Source of the DNA: Candidatus Mediterraneibacter merdipullorum
GTDB taxonomy: Bacteria > Bacillota > Clostridia > Lachnospirales > Lachnospiraceae
Direction: 5' to 3'
Assembly (NCBI GenBank): GCA_019117125.1
Contig: DXAL01000013.1
Location: 1-64,000 of the forward strand
Length of the DNA stretch: 64,000 nt
Shown: positions 54,559 through 63,875 of the stretch, piece by piece
How the letters are laid out: each line of letters starts with the position of its first letter
How positions within the stretch are numbered: position 1 is the stretch's first letter
Notes under the pieces: generated by a model
Databases searched by the model: none
Told to the model about the DNA's origin: nothing
What the model saw: the letters and a program-made list of their open reading frames with translations, nothing else
Translations under genes and position numbers: made by a program

Positions 54559-55191
54559 TCACCGGCGTTTCATCTCTTCAAGTCCCTCTTTTATTTCTTT
54601 CATGAATTCACGGTTGCGGGAACTCCTGCGGTGTTCTCCCCGGATGATGGAATGCATCTCTTCCACACATGCTTCCAGGTCGTCGTTGACGATGAGATAA
54701 TCATACTCCTCCATCCCTTCCGCCTCCTCGCAGGCGCGTTCCATACGGGATTCTATCACGTCCATCGTCTCTGTGCCCCTGCCGACCAGACGGCTTTTGA
54801 GCTCGGAGGCGCTGGGCGGCGTGACAAAGAGGAGCAGGCTGTCCGGGAACATCTTCTTTACATTCCGCGCCCCCTGTATCTCAATCTCCAGGATGACGTC
54901 CTTTCCCTCATCCAGCTTCCGCTGTACGTACCCGCGCGGTGTACCGTAGTAATTTTCCACGTACTTAGCATACTCTATCAGTTCGCCTTTGGCAATCATT
55001 TTTTCAAATTCATCTTTTGACAGGAAGAAATACTCCCGTCCGTCTTCCTCCCCTTCCCGGGGTCTGCGCGTCGTCGCCGAGACGGAAAGGGCGTACGTCT
55101 GGGGGTACCGCCCCAGCAGTTCCTTCATCAGCGTGCCTTTTCCCGCGCCGGAAAACCCGGACACAACGACCAGTATCCCTTTTTCGCTCAT
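54559..55191 (-). CDS. gmk: Guanylate kinase
   Basis: Gmk phosphorylates GMP to GDP. The 210-residue protein has the P-loop SGFSGAGKGTLMK near residue 11, the SVSATTRRPREGEEDGREYFF GMP-binding segment and EIEIQGARNVKK. It lies 14 bases after yicC. The remA/DUF370 gene that often sits between yicC and gmk is absent here. Confidence 0.96.
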   Translation of the reverse strand: MSEKGILVVVSGFSGAGKGTLMKELLGRYPQTYALSVSATTRRPREGEEDGREYFFLSKDEFEKMIAKGELIEYAKYVENYYGTPRGYVQRKLDEGKDVILEIEIQGARNVKKMFPDSLLLFVTPPSASELKSRLVGRGTETMDVIESRMERACEEAEGMEEYDYLIVNDDLEACVEEMHSIIRGEHRRSSRNREFMKEIKEGLEEMKRR

Positions 55192-55205
55192 GTTCCTCCC
55201 CCTCT

Positions 55206-56084
55206 TTACTCAATATTCTGTATCTGTTCCCTGATTTTCTCAATCTCTGTCTTCAGGCTGATGGCATAGTCGGAGACTTCGATGTCGTTTGCCTTGGACA
55301 GGATGGTGTTTGCCTCCCGGTTCATCTCCTGCGCGATGAAATCCAGCTTCCGCCCGATCTCATCCTCCTCGTCCAGGGTGCTTTTCATGTGCGCGATATG
55401 GCTCTTGAGCCTTACCACTTCTTCATCGGTGCATATCTTATCTGCAAAGAGAATGACTTCCGCCGCGATGCGGCTCTCCTCAATCTGGGTGTCTGCAAGC
55501 AGCTCGTTCATCTTCTCTTCCAGTCTGGCGCGGTACTCAGCCACAATCTGGGGAGACCGTTCTTCAATGCATGCCAGACGGCTGCTCAGGATGCTGAGCT
55601 TTGCAAGGATGTCCCGCTTTAAGTTCTCTCCCTCGGTCTGCCTCGTCTGCACGAACTGTCCAAAAGCTCCGGTGAGCGCCTCCTTCAGTCCGTTCCACAG
55701 CTCTTCCTCGTCCTCGCTCTGCTCTTCCATCGTAAAGACTTCCGGATACCGGGACAGTGTGGATACGTTCACGTCATTCTTCAGACCGAACTCCTCTTCC
55801 ATCTGTCTTAAGTACTTCAGATACTCCGCGGCAAGGGATGCGTTGTACTTCACTGCCACCTGCGCCTGGGAGAGGTCTTCATATGTGATGAAGATATCAA
55901 CCTTTCCCCTGTTTGCATAGGATTTCAGCAGGGTCCGTATCGCCGTCTCGAAAAAATTCAGCTTCTTCGGCATCCGGATGTTCACATCCAGGTACCGGTG
56001 GTTCACGCTCTTTAATTCCACCGTAAACTTCCTGGAATCCCTCTGGATTTCACACCGTCCGAAACCGGTCATGCTCTTTATCAT
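55206..56084 (-). CDS. yicC: YicC/YloC family endoribonuclease
   Basis: YicC-type proteins are RNases implicated in mRNA and small-RNA decay. The 292-residue protein begins MIKSMTGFGRCEIQ and has the KSVNHRYLDVNIRMPK segment and the C-terminal DUF1732 part (GRKLDFIAQEMNREANTILSKANDIE). It heads the operon with gmk and rpoZ and has a strong promoter at 56149-56177. Confidence 0.94.
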   Translation of the reverse strand: MIKSMTGFGRCEIQRDSRKFTVELKSVNHRYLDVNIRMPKKLNFFETAIRTLLKSYANRGKVDIFITYEDLSQAQVAVKYNASLAAEYLKYLRQMEEEFGLKNDVNVSTLSRYPEVFTMEEQSEDEEELWNGLKEALTGAFGQFVQTRQTEGENLKRDILAKLSILSSRLACIEERSPQIVAEYRARLEEKMNELLADTQIEESRIAAEVILFADKICTDEEVVRLKSHIAHMKSTLDEEDEIGRKLDFIAQEMNREANTILSKANDIEVSDYAISLKTEIEKIREQIQNIE

Positions 56085-56148
56085 CTTGCATCATCCTCTG
56101 TTCTTATTTGCTCTGCCCGCCGTGCGCGGACTTTGACGCTATTTCTAC

Positions 56149-56177
56149 ATTATAGCGTTCACAAAAGGATAGGTCAA
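56149..56177 (-). promoter_or_regulatory. Sigma-A promoter of yicC-gmk-rpoZ
   Basis: TTGACC, a 17-base spacer and TATAAT lie on the minus strand about 65 bases before yicC. Confidence 0.87.
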
Positions 56178-56212
56178 CACTTAATCCGCCTCTTCCGTGC
56201 ACTGCAAAAATG

Positions 56213-56221
56213 TGCTATACT
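56213..56221 (+). promoter_or_regulatory. Extended -10 promoter of rqcH
   Basis: TGC followed by TATACT on the plus strand forms an extended -10 box; no good -35 box is present. It lies about 125 bases before rqcH and is divergent from the yicC promoter. Confidence 0.5.
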
Positions 56222-56345
56222 CTCTCTTAGTCCCGCCTCCCGGAAATAGAGCCCCAGGGCTTCCAATCACAGAGGCGGAACGCGGGAACGCATCCGCTCC
56301 TGCGCGGATGAGCACGGAAAGCGGAAAGAGGAAAGGAGGAGACCC

Positions 56346-58091
56346 ATGGCTTTTGACGGAATTGTCGTTGCAGGTCTGGTCCACGAACTGAAACAGGAAC
56401 TGACAGGAGGACGCATCGCAAAGATTGCCCAGCCCGAATCGGACGAGCTTTTGCTCACAGTCAAAACCGGAACCGGGCAGAAGCGTCTGCTCATCAGCGC
56501 GGACGCATCCCTTCCCCTGGTCTACCTGACTGATAAAAACAAACCGGCGCCCATGACGGCACCGAATTTCTGCATGCTCCTGCGCAAGCACATCGGCGGA
56601 GGGCGCATCGTCGATATCGCACAGCCGAAGCTGGAGCGCATCATCCATTTCACCATCGAGCACCTGGACGAGATGGGCGATCTGTGCCGGAAGGAACTCA
56701 TCGCAGAGATTATGGGAAAACACAGCAACATCATCTTCTGCACCGAAGATGGAAAAATCATCGACAGCATCAAGCATGTGCCGGCGCAGATGAGCTCTGT
56801 GCGGGAAGTCCTGCCCGGACGGGACTATTTCATCCCGGATACCATGCACAAGGCGGACCCGCTGACCGTGGAGAGCGGCGGCTTCTGCAGGCTCCTGGAA
56901 GAAAAGCCGGTGCCCCTGTCCAAAGCGCTGTACACAAGCTTCACCGGCATCAGCCCGGTTACGGCGGAAGAAATCTGTTCCCTGGCAGGACTTGACTCTT
57001 CCGTGCCCGCAAAGGAATATTCCCCGGACATCCTGCTCCATCTGTACAACCAGTTTTCCATCTATCTCTCTGCGGTAAAGGAGGGGCGCTTCTGCCCTGC
57101 CATCTACTACAGAGGCAGGGGGCCGGAAGAGTTTTCCGCCCTTCCCCTCTCCCATCTGGCGGACTGCGAGTGCCGGGAATATCCGACCCTTTCCGCTGTC
57201 CTTTCCACCTTCTATGCCGCCCGCAGCCAGCTCACCCGCATCCGGCAGAAATCCGCGGACCTGCGGCACATCGTCCAGACCGCGCTGGAGCGCAGCCGGA
57301 AGAAATACGACCTGCAGCTGCGGCAGCTGAAAGATACGGAAGACCGGGAAAAGTACCGGATATACGGAGAGCTCATCCACATTTACGGATACCATGTGGC
57401 AGAGGGCGCAAAGACGCTGGAAGCGCCGGACTATCATACCGGTGAAATGATATCCATCCCTCTGGATGCGACGATGAGCCCCCAGGAAAACGCACAGCGT
57501 TATTTCGCCAGATACAACAAGCAGAAACGGACCTTTGAGGCGCTGACCGGTCTGACCCGGGAGACAAAGGAAGACATCGACTACCTGGAATCCGTGCAGA
57601 CCGCCCTGGATATCGCCCTCACGGAGGAGGACCTTTCCCAGATACGGGACGAGCTTGCCGGCGCAGGCTATATCCGCCGCAGGACTGCGAAAAAAAAGGC
57701 GAAGATAAAGAACGAGCCGCTCCACTATCTCTCCTCGGACGGCTATCACATCTACGTGGGAAAGAACAACCTGCAGAACGATGAGCTCACCTTCCACTTC
57801 GCCTCCGGGAACGACTGGTGGTTCCACGCCAAACAGGCGCCCGGCTCCCACGTCATCGTTAAGAGCGGCGGGGACGAGCTTCCGGACCGGACCTTCGAGG
57901 AAGCCGGACGGCTCGCAGCCTACTACTCCAGCATGCGGGGCAGCGACAAAGTCGAGATTGACTATGTGGAGAAAAAGCATGTGAAAAAGCCCGGCGGGGC
58001 AAAACCGGGCTTTGTCATCTATTATACGAATTACTCTCTGGTGATAGACAGCGATATCAGCGGGATTCCGATGGTCTCATCCGGAAACTGA
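56346..58091 (+). CDS. rqcH: Ribosome quality-control protein RqcH (NFACT family)
   Basis: RqcH recruits Ala-tRNA to stalled 50S subunits and adds C-terminal alanine tails that mark nascent chains for degradation. The 581-residue protein has the NFACT-N domain (MAFDGIVVAGLVHELKQEL), a central helical and coiled-coil region and the NFACT-R domain with the signature DWWFHAKQAPGSHVIVK. The position corresponding to the Asp-Arg pair of NFACT-N appears as KLERI, Glu for Asp. GGAGGAG precedes the ATG. It is a single gene divergent from yicC. Confidence 0.93.
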   Translation: MAFDGIVVAGLVHELKQELTGGRIAKIAQPESDELLLTVKTGTGQKRLLISADASLPLVYLTDKNKPAPMTAPNFCMLLRKHIGGGRIVDIAQPKLERIIHFTIEHLDEMGDLCRKELIAEIMGKHSNIIFCTEDGKIIDSIKHVPAQMSSVREVLPGRDYFIPDTMHKADPLTVESGGFCRLLEEKPVPLSKALYTSFTGISPVTAEEICSLAGLDSSVPAKEYSPDILLHLYNQFSIYLSAVKEGRFCPAIYYRGRGPEEFSALPLSHLADCECREYPTLSAVLSTFYAARSQLTRIRQKSADLRHIVQTALERSRKKYDLQLRQLKDTEDREKYRIYGELIHIYGYHVAEGAKTLEAPDYHTGEMISIPLDATMSPQENAQRYFARYNKQKRTFEALTGLTRETKEDIDYLESVQTALDIALTEEDLSQIRDELAGAGYIRRRTAKKKAKIKNEPLHYLSSDGYHIYVGKNNLQNDELTFHFASGNDWWFHAKQAPGSHVIVKSGGDELPDRTFEEAGRLAAYYSSMRGSDKVEIDYVEKKHVKKPGGAKPGFVIYYTNYSLVIDSDISGIPMVSSGN

Positions 58092-58111
58092 TCTGTCCTG
58101 CAAATCCGGGA

Positions 58112-59407
58112 TTACGCTTCCTTTCCAAGCAGATAATCCACGAACTGCTGGGCGGTCCTTCCGGAGAGCCCGCCGTGGGAAAGCTCCCACTTGTTCGCCT
58201 CCAGGAGGAGTTCTTCCTCCGGCATGTCCACGCCGCCGCGCTGCGCCAGCACCCGCACGATTTCCTGGAATTCCTTCTTGTCCGGGGAACCGAAGTAGAT
58301 GGTCACGCCGAAGCGGGCCACCAGGGAGAGCTTTTCCTGCACCGTGTCGTTTGTGTGGAGCTCCTCATCCCGGTCCGCCTTGTCCTTAAAAGTCTCCCGT
58401 ATCAGGTGCCTGCGGTTGGAGGTGGCGTAGATGAGCACGTTCTCAGGTCTGCGCTCCAGACCTCCCTCAATCACTGCTTTCAGGTATTTATACTCAATCT
58501 CAAACTCTTCAAAAGACAGGTCATCCATGTAGATGATGAACTTGTAATTGCGGTTCTTGACCTGGGCGATGACATCGTTCAGGTCTTTAAACTGATGCTT
58601 GTACACTTCAATCATGCGCAGTCCCTGGTCGTAATACTGGTTCAGGATTGCTTTGATAGATGAGGATTTTCCGGTCCCCGCGTCGCCGAAGAGCAGGCAG
58701 TTGTTGGCTCTCCTTCCCTTTACGAACGCCTCGGTATTGTCGATGAGCTTCTTCTTGGCAATCTCATAGCCCACCAGATCGTCCAGATGGACGTGGGCGA
58801 TGTTGGTAATGGGCATGATGCGCATATCCGCCCCTTCCGGGTGTTCGATGCGGAACGCCTTGTGAAGTCCCAGTTTCCCGACGCCGAACTCCTGATAAAA
58901 CTGGGTCATCTTCTCCTTAAAGTCCTCCGCGCCCGATGCGGCGCCCAGCGCCTTTGCCAGCGTACAGATGCGGTCCCTCACCCGGCGGTTGAAGACTTTC
59001 CCTGCGGGGCTTGCGTTCCGGTAATCCATGAGCACCTGGATGCACCCTGCGCCAAGGTGCTCCTCCATCGCACGGAACTCATAGTCAAAGAGCTCCTTGA
59101 AGATGCCGAAGTCGTGGAGCGCCACCTCGTTGATGCTCCCCTCAACGGCGCCTACAATCTCGCAGGATGTGCTGTAGGCATTTTCATCATTGACAAGGAG
59201 GAACGTCAGGTAAGTGTGCCAGAGGTTCCCCTCAAAGCCATGGCTCACCGAGAGTTCCAGCAGCGCATTTACGCACTCAAAGAGCAGGCTTCTTAAATCC
59301 TCCCGGTTATAGAAGTCATTGTCATGGTTTTCCATCAGGAACGTCATGTCTCTTAAGATATCCCCGTGGTCCATGTTTTTGTAAAGCATCAGTTCATTGG
59401 TACGCAT
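58112..59407 (-). CDS. DUF815-type AAA ATPase
   Basis: The 431-residue protein has an N-terminal helical region of about 200 residues and a C-terminal ATPase with Walker A FGDAGTGKSSS, Walker B IIYMDDLSFEEF and the sensor region YATSNRRHLIRE, matching DUF815. Cellular function is unknown. Its start overlaps the pheA stop by one base (TGATG) and GGGGAG lies just upstream, so it is coupled to pheA. Confidence 0.87.
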   Translation of the reverse strand: MRTNELMLYKNMDHGDILRDMTFLMENHDNDFYNREDLRSLLFECVNALLELSVSHGFEGNLWHTYLTFLLVNDENAYSTSCEIVGAVEGSINEVALHDFGIFKELFDYEFRAMEEHLGAGCIQVLMDYRNASPAGKVFNRRVRDRICTLAKALGAASGAEDFKEKMTQFYQEFGVGKLGLHKAFRIEHPEGADMRIMPITNIAHVHLDDLVGYEIAKKKLIDNTEAFVKGRRANNCLLFGDAGTGKSSSIKAILNQYYDQGLRMIEVYKHQFKDLNDVIAQVKNRNYKFIIYMDDLSFEEFEIEYKYLKAVIEGGLERRPENVLIYATSNRRHLIRETFKDKADRDEELHTNDTVQEKLSLVARFGVTIYFGSPDKKEFQEIVRVLAQRGGVDMPEEELLLEANKWELSHGGLSGRTAQQFVDYLLGKEA

Positions 59408-60552
59408 CAGTTCTCCCCCTCCCGGTAATTTCCAAGTATCTTCAGGTTCTGCGCTTCTTCCCGGAGCCCCCGGATGGCGTTTTTTACGGCGGGCTGCTCC
59501 AGATTCCCCTCGAAATCCACGAAAAAGCAGTATTCCCACGGTCTTCCCGTAATCGGTCTGGACTCGATTTTTGTCATGTTCAGGTCGTTGTAGATAAAAT
59601 GGGACAGGATGCCGTAGAGCGAACCGCTCCGGTGGGGCAGCTCGAACCGGATGCTGATTTTCGTCGCATCTTTTAAGAAGACTTTCTGGTTCGTCACGAC
59701 AATAAAACGGGTGGAATTATCCTCGTCATCGTTGATGCCGTCCACAAGGACGTCCAGCCCGTGGACGGAAGCGGCGTAGGCGCTGCACACAGCCGCCTGG
59801 GAGATGTCTTTGTCCTCCACAACCTTCTCTGCCGCCACAGCCGTGTTCGCCACACTGATGCGCTCCCAGTCCGGATGCATGTCCAGGAACCGGCTTGTCT
59901 GCATCAGCGCTTCTGTCTTGGAATAGACCCGGCTGATATCCGAAAGCCGGCATCCCGCCAGGGCGGACAGGGTATGTACCACAGGCAGTATGGTCTCTGC
60001 CACGATGTAGTTCTCAAATTCATCCAGCAGGTCGTACACCTCGATTACCGCGCCTGCCGTGGAATTTTCGATGGGGAGCACCGCGTAGTCCGCCGTCCCC
60101 TCCTCGATGGCTTCCATCGCTTCCCGGAACGTCCCCACGTGGAAGCTGTTCACGTCTTTCCCGAAGAACTGGCGCATGGCCGCCTGGCTGTAGGCGCCTT
60201 CCGTCCCCTGGAACACGACGCGCGCGCTTTCCGTCTCCAGGCTGTCAATGGGAATGAACGGGAGCCGTCCGAGGGCGCCCGCCTCGGCGAGCATCCGGTA
60301 CTGGAGCTTCCTGCTCATGGACATGAGCTGCTGGTACACTTCCTGTATCCCTTTCTTATTGAAGTCGCCCGATACTTTCGACGCCACATCCTTCAGCTTC
60401 TCCGCTTCCCTCTGCCGGTCGAACACCTTCCGCCCGGCTTCGATCTTATATTTCCCCACTTCAGCGCAGACCGCCATGCGCTCCTCATAGAGCGCCGCTA
60501 TCTGAGCGTCGATATCATCCAGTCTTTCCCTGAGTCCGTCCAGTCGTCCCAT
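59407..60552 (-). CDS. pheA: Chorismate mutase / prephenate dehydratase (P-protein)
   Basis: PheA turns chorismate into phenylpyruvate for phenylalanine synthesis. The 381-residue protein has an N-terminal AroQ chorismate mutase domain (LRERLDDIDAQIAALYEERM), a prephenate dehydratase domain (VVFQGTEGAYSQAAM, LPIENSTAGAV) and a C-terminal ACT domain with the ESRPITGRPWEYCFFVD Phe-binding loop, predicting feedback inhibition. AAAGGAG lies nine bases upstream. The promoter is weak by eye (TATACT near 60588). The DUF815 gene follows in the same operon. Confidence 0.95.
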   Translation of the reverse strand: MGRLDGLRERLDDIDAQIAALYEERMAVCAEVGKYKIEAGRKVFDRQREAEKLKDVASKVSGDFNKKGIQEVYQQLMSMSRKLQYRMLAEAGALGRLPFIPIDSLETESARVVFQGTEGAYSQAAMRQFFGKDVNSFHVGTFREAMEAIEEGTADYAVLPIENSTAGAVIEVYDLLDEFENYIVAETILPVVHTLSALAGCRLSDISRVYSKTEALMQTSRFLDMHPDWERISVANTAVAAEKVVEDKDISQAAVCSAYAASVHGLDVLVDGINDDEDNSTRFIVVTNQKVFLKDATKISIRFELPHRSGSLYGILSHFIYNDLNMTKIESRPITGRPWEYCFFVDFEGNLEQPAVKNAIRGLREEAQNLKILGNYREGEN

Positions 60553-60624
60553 CTCCTGCTGCTCCTTTCGATTTCATACATTCAATCAGTATAGTACATT
60601 TCTCAGAGAAAATCTACTTTTGAG

Positions 60625-60653
60625 TTGAAAAAGGGACGGTTTTATTATATGAT
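60625..60653 (+). promoter_or_regulatory. Sigma-A promoter of pyrB-pyrI
   Basis: TTGAAA, a 17-base spacer and TATGAT lie on the plus strand. The predicted start near 60660 leaves a leader of about 255 bases before pyrB. Confidence 0.8.
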
Positions 60654-60680
60654 TATGTGGAGAATTCAGGAGGTACACCC

Positions 60681-60899
60681 ATGATGGCTTCTTATTCCCT
60701 TTCGTGGGAAAACACTCAGATCACCCGCCATACCGCCGTGGAAGACGCTGCTCTTCTTACGGGCATCACGGACAGGCACACCCCCGATCACAATTCAGCT
60801 TCCCTGTGCCAGCCGGTCATGCCGGCCGCTGCAGAATGCCCGGATATCCCTTCGGGGGCACGAAAGAGAACAAAAAGCAGAAAACTGCTTCCATACTGA
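60681..60899 (+). CDS. Possible 72-codon leader reading frame upstream of pyrB
   Basis: A frame beginning [13 protein letters not shown] has AGGAGG seven bases upstream and starts about 20 bases after the predicted pyrB transcription start. It ends (TGA at 60897) four bases before the pyrB ribosome binding site. The peptide resembles no family I know and is not hydrophobic. The mRNA contains small stems (GCCGG/CCGGC near 60820 and a CCC-TTCG-GGG stem near 60850). It may act as a translated leader controlling pyrB, or be chance. Confidence 0.4.
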   Translation: MMASYSLSWENTQITRHTAVEDAALLTGITDRHTPDHNSASLCQPVMPAAAECPDIPSGARKRTKSRKLLPY

Positions 60900-60916
60900 T
60901 TTTAAGGAGGACACTT

Positions 60917-61837
60917 ATGAGACATTTGATGAGCCCGCTGGATTTTACAGTGGAAGAACTGGACAGGCTTCTGGACCTTGCGCAGGACATCGAGGCGCAT
61001 CCGGAGAAATACGCGCATGCATGCGCCGGCAAAAAACTTGCCACCCTGTTCTACGAACCGAGCACACGGACACGCTTAAGCCATGAGGCTGCCATGCTGA
61101 ATCTGGGAGGGAGCGTTCTCGGCTTCTCCTCTGCGGATTCCAGCTCCGCTTCAAAAGGGGAAAGCGTTTCTGATACGATACGCACGGTTTCCTGCTATGC
61201 GGATATCTGCGCCATGCGTCATCCCAAGGAGGGCGCTCCCATGGTCGCATGCCAGCACTCTTCCATCCCTGTCATCAACGCAGGCGACGGCGGACACCAG
61301 CACCCGACGCAGACGCTGACGGACCTTTTAACCATCCGCAATGTAAAGGGAAGACTCAAAGACCTGACCATCGGTCTGTGCGGCGACCTGAAATTCGGAC
61401 GCACCGTGCATTCTCTCATCAATGCGCTTGTAAGATACGAAAATATCCGCTTCATCCTGATATCACCGGAAGAGCTGCGGCTGCCGGAATACATCCGCCA
61501 CGACGTGCTCGACCGCAACCGGATTGAATACGAGGAGGTCGTCCGCCTCGAGGACGCGATGCCGAATCTCGACATCCTCTACATGACACGGGTTCAGAAA
61601 GAGCGTTTCTTCAACGAAGAGGACTATGTCCGCATGAAGGATTTCTACATCCTTGACAAGGAAAAAATGAAACTCGCTCCGGAAGACATGTATGTACTCC
61701 ATCCGCTTCCGAGGGTCAATGAGATTTCCGTAGATGTGGATGACGACCCCCGCGCCGCATATTTCCGTCAGGTACAGTACGGTGTGTATGTGCGCATGGC
61801 GCTCATCCTGACGCTCCTTGACATCCACGTAGACTGA
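60917..61837 (+). CDS. pyrB: Aspartate carbamoyltransferase catalytic subunit
   Basis: PyrB joins carbamoyl phosphate and aspartate, the committed step of pyrimidine synthesis. The 306-residue protein has the carbamoyl-phosphate motif [15 protein letters not shown], the aspartate-loop residues and the C-terminal HPLPRVNEI. The ATG at 60917 follows AAGGAGG by seven bases; upstream in-frame ATGs lie inside the leader. It is followed by the regulatory subunit pyrI, so the holoenzyme is the allosteric class B type. Confidence 0.97.
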   Translation: MRHLMSPLDFTVEELDRLLDLAQDIEAHPEKYAHACAGKKLATLFYEPSTRTRLSHEAAMLNLGGSVLGFSSADSSSASKGESVSDTIRTVSCYADICAMRHPKEGAPMVACQHSSIPVINAGDGGHQHPTQTLTDLLTIRNVKGRLKDLTIGLCGDLKFGRTVHSLINALVRYENIRFILISPEELRLPEYIRHDVLDRNRIEYEEVVRLEDAMPNLDILYMTRVQKERFFNEEDYVRMKDFYILDKEKMKLAPEDMYVLHPLPRVNEISVDVDDDPRAAYFRQVQYGVYVRMALILTLLDIHVD

Positions 61838-61882
61838 CCCGCCGTGTTTCAAAGACGGACTCAATAAAGAAAGGAAACAGTT

Positions 61883-62326
61883 ATGGTAAAAAATACACTG
61901 AACGTAGGAAGTATCTCGGAAGGCTTTGTTCTCGACCATATCGAGGCCGGGAAGAGCATGGAGATTTATAAATACCTTCATCTTGACAAACTGGACTGCT
62001 GCGTCGCCATCATCAAGAATGCGAAGAGCAGCAAGATGGGAAAAAAGGATATCATCAAGATTGAGTGTCCCATCGACTTCATGGACCTTGACATCCTCGG
62101 GTTCATCGACCACAATATCACCATCAATATCATCGAGAACGAAAAAATCGTGGAGAAAAAGAACTTAAAGCTCCCAAAAGAAATCCGCAATGTGATTCGC
62201 TGCAAAAACCCGCGCTGCATCACATCCATCGAGCAGGGTCTGGACCATGTGTTCGTGCTCACGGACGAGGAAAACCAGGTCTACCGCTGCAAGTACTGCG
62301 AGGAGAAATACCGCAGGAGAAGGTAG
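61883..62326 (+). CDS. pyrI: Aspartate carbamoyltransferase regulatory subunit
   Basis: PyrI binds CTP/ATP and couples nucleotide levels to PyrB activity. The 147-residue protein has the nucleotide-binding domain and the C-terminal zinc site with Cys residues in RCKNPRCIT and RCKYCEEKY. It is 45 bases after pyrB in the same operon and ends before a strong bidirectional terminator. Confidence 0.96.
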   Translation: MVKNTLNVGSISEGFVLDHIEAGKSMEIYKYLHLDKLDCCVAIIKNAKSSKMGKKDIIKIECPIDFMDLDILGFIDHNITINIIENEKIVEKKNLKLPKEIRNVIRCKNPRCITSIEQGLDHVFVLTDEENQVYRCKYCEEKYRRRR

Positions 62327-62408
62327 GAGCCCTCTTTTCTGACGAGGCAGCGGTTCCTTCCGGGACGGACGACAGCGTCCGTGTACACCGGCTCTGTGAA
62401 AATGCATG

Positions 62409-62443
62409 AAAACGACCGGAGATATGACTCTCCGGTCGTTTTT
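62409..62443 (+). terminator. Bidirectional terminator between pyrI and aroF
   Basis: A 12-14 bp stem (AACGACCGGAGA and TCTCCGGTCGTT) with a 6-base loop is flanked by A and T runs on both sides, so it serves pyrI on the plus strand and aroF on the minus strand. The 62327-62408 stretch before it holds nothing recognisable. Confidence 0.93.
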
Positions 62444-62448
62444 GTCGT

Positions 62449-63480
62449 CTAACACTCCCGTGCGATCTTATAGAGCAGCTTCTCGGTATCCGCCCACCCA
62501 AGGCACGGGTCGGTGATGGATTTCCCGTATACCCGGTCCTCCGATATCTGCTGATTTCCCTCTTCCAGATAACTTTCTATCATCACGCCTTTGACAAGTT
62601 TCTTAAGCTCCGGATTGTAATTCCTGCTGTGGAGCACTTCGCTGACGATGCGTATCTGCTCGCGGAACTGCTTGTTGGAGTTGGAATGATTGGCATCCAC
62701 GATCGCCGCGGGGTTTTTCAGGTCCCGCTCTTTGTATGCGTTGAGCAGGCGGACCAGGTCCTCATAGTGATAGTTGGGGATGCCGGTGCCGTACTTGTCC
62801 ACGCCGCCCCGGAGTATCACATGGGCGAGTTCGTTCCCGTCGGTCTTTACATCCATGCCCCGGTAGATGAACGTGTGGGCGCTCTGCGCCGCCTGGACGG
62901 AGTTGAGCATGACAGAGAAGTCCCCGCTGGTGGGATTCTTCATGCCCACTGGGATGTCCAGCCCGCTGGCAGTCAGCCTGTGCTGCTGGTTTTCCACGGA
63001 ACGGGCGCCGACCGCCTCATAGGAAAGGACATCGTCCAGGTAGCTCCGGTTCTCGGGATAGAGCATCTCGTCCGCCGCAGTCAGCCCGCTCTCCTCGATG
63101 GCGCGGATGTGCATCTTCCGGATGGCGATGATGCCGGCAAAGAGGTCCGGCTCCTGGTCCGGTTCCGGCTGGTGCAGCATGCCCTTATAGCCCTCGCCCG
63201 TTGTCCTGGGCTTGTTCGTATAGATGCGCGGGATGAGCATAAGCCGGTCGCACACCTTCTCATTGATTTCTGCCAGTCTGCCCACGTACTCGCACACAGC
63301 GTCTTCGTTGTCCGCAGAGCAGGGTCCGACGATGACGACGAACCGGTCGGACGCTCCGGTAAAGATATCCCGTATCTCCCGGTCTCTCTTCTCTTTTATC
63401 TTCCGCACGCGCTCCGAAAGCGGATAACTGGCTTTTAAATCCGCCGGGAGCGGGAGCAGCGTATGGATTTCCATTCCCAT
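62449..63480 (-). CDS. aroF: 3-deoxy-7-phosphoheptulonate synthase (DAHP synthase, type I)
   Basis: This enzyme condenses PEP and erythrose 4-phosphate, the first step of aromatic amino acid synthesis. The 343-residue protein is of the AroF/G/H class: FVVIVGPCSADNEDAVCEY, PRIYTNKPRTTGEGYKGM, VGARSVENQQHR, IVDANHSNSNKQ. The start at 63480 follows AGGAG by nine bases. It begins only 34 bases after the 3' end of rnpB with no terminator or obvious promoter between. Confidence 0.95.
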   Translation of the reverse strand: MGMEIHTLLPLPADLKASYPLSERVRKIKEKRDREIRDIFTGASDRFVVIVGPCSADNEDAVCEYVGRLAEINEKVCDRLMLIPRIYTNKPRTTGEGYKGMLHQPEPDQEPDLFAGIIAIRKMHIRAIEESGLTAADEMLYPENRSYLDDVLSYEAVGARSVENQQHRLTASGLDIPVGMKNPTSGDFSVMLNSVQAAQSAHTFIYRGMDVKTDGNELAHVILRGGVDKYGTGIPNYHYEDLVRLLNAYKERDLKNPAAIVDANHSNSNKQFREQIRIVSEVLHSRNYNPELKKLVKGVMIESYLEEGNQQISEDRVYGKSITDPCLGWADTEKLLYKIAREC

Positions 63481-63514
63481 TGCCTGTCTCTCCTGCAAAA
63501 TCATTCTTACAAAC

Positions 63515-63866
63515 TGTCAGGCAAGACGATAAGCCGGGTTATGTCGCGGACAATCATCTATCCAGGCACAGCGTCGCCGCTGTGCTCAAGCGACCTACCT
63601 GAAACGTGACGGGCAGCCACATCGTTTCGATCCGGTCTTGCTTCGGATGGGGTTTACATGTGCCCCCGGCGTTACCGTCGGGGCGGTAGTCTCTTACACT
63701 GCCTTTCCACCCTTACCGGGGATGTCCCCGGCGGTTTATTTCTGTTGCACTGGCCTTGGAGTTGCCTCCACCGGACGTTATCCGGCATCCTGCCCTGTGA
63801 AGCCCGGACTTTCCTCGTCTGCCGCCTTTCGGCGCCTGCAGCCGCGATTGCCTGTCTTACCTGACA
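63515..63866 (-). ncRNA. rnpB: RNase P RNA (class A)
   Basis: The minus strand carries the universal P4 and core elements: GAGGAAAGTCCGGGCT near the 5' end, a central ACAGAAATAAACC, and CCCGGCTTATCG near the 3' end. The two ends pair over 13 bases (UGUCAGGUAAGAC with GUCUUGCCUGACA, one G-U), forming helix P1 and fixing the boundaries at about 63866 and 63515. The RNA is about 352 nt and cuts 5' leaders from pre-tRNAs together with RnpA. A strong promoter precedes it. Confidence 0.96.
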
Positions 63867-63875
63867 CATTTTATG

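Noticed and set aside
56181-57980. A 599-codon open frame on the minus strand opposite rqcH
   Set aside because: It mirrors the rqcH coding frame, has no ribosome binding site or recognisable domain, and rqcH is a clear conserved gene. High GC content produces such antisense frames.
63480-63515. Intrinsic terminator for rnpB
   Set aside because: The gap to aroF holds no local hairpin with a U-run; the P1 helix pairs the distant ends of the RNA and is not a terminator.
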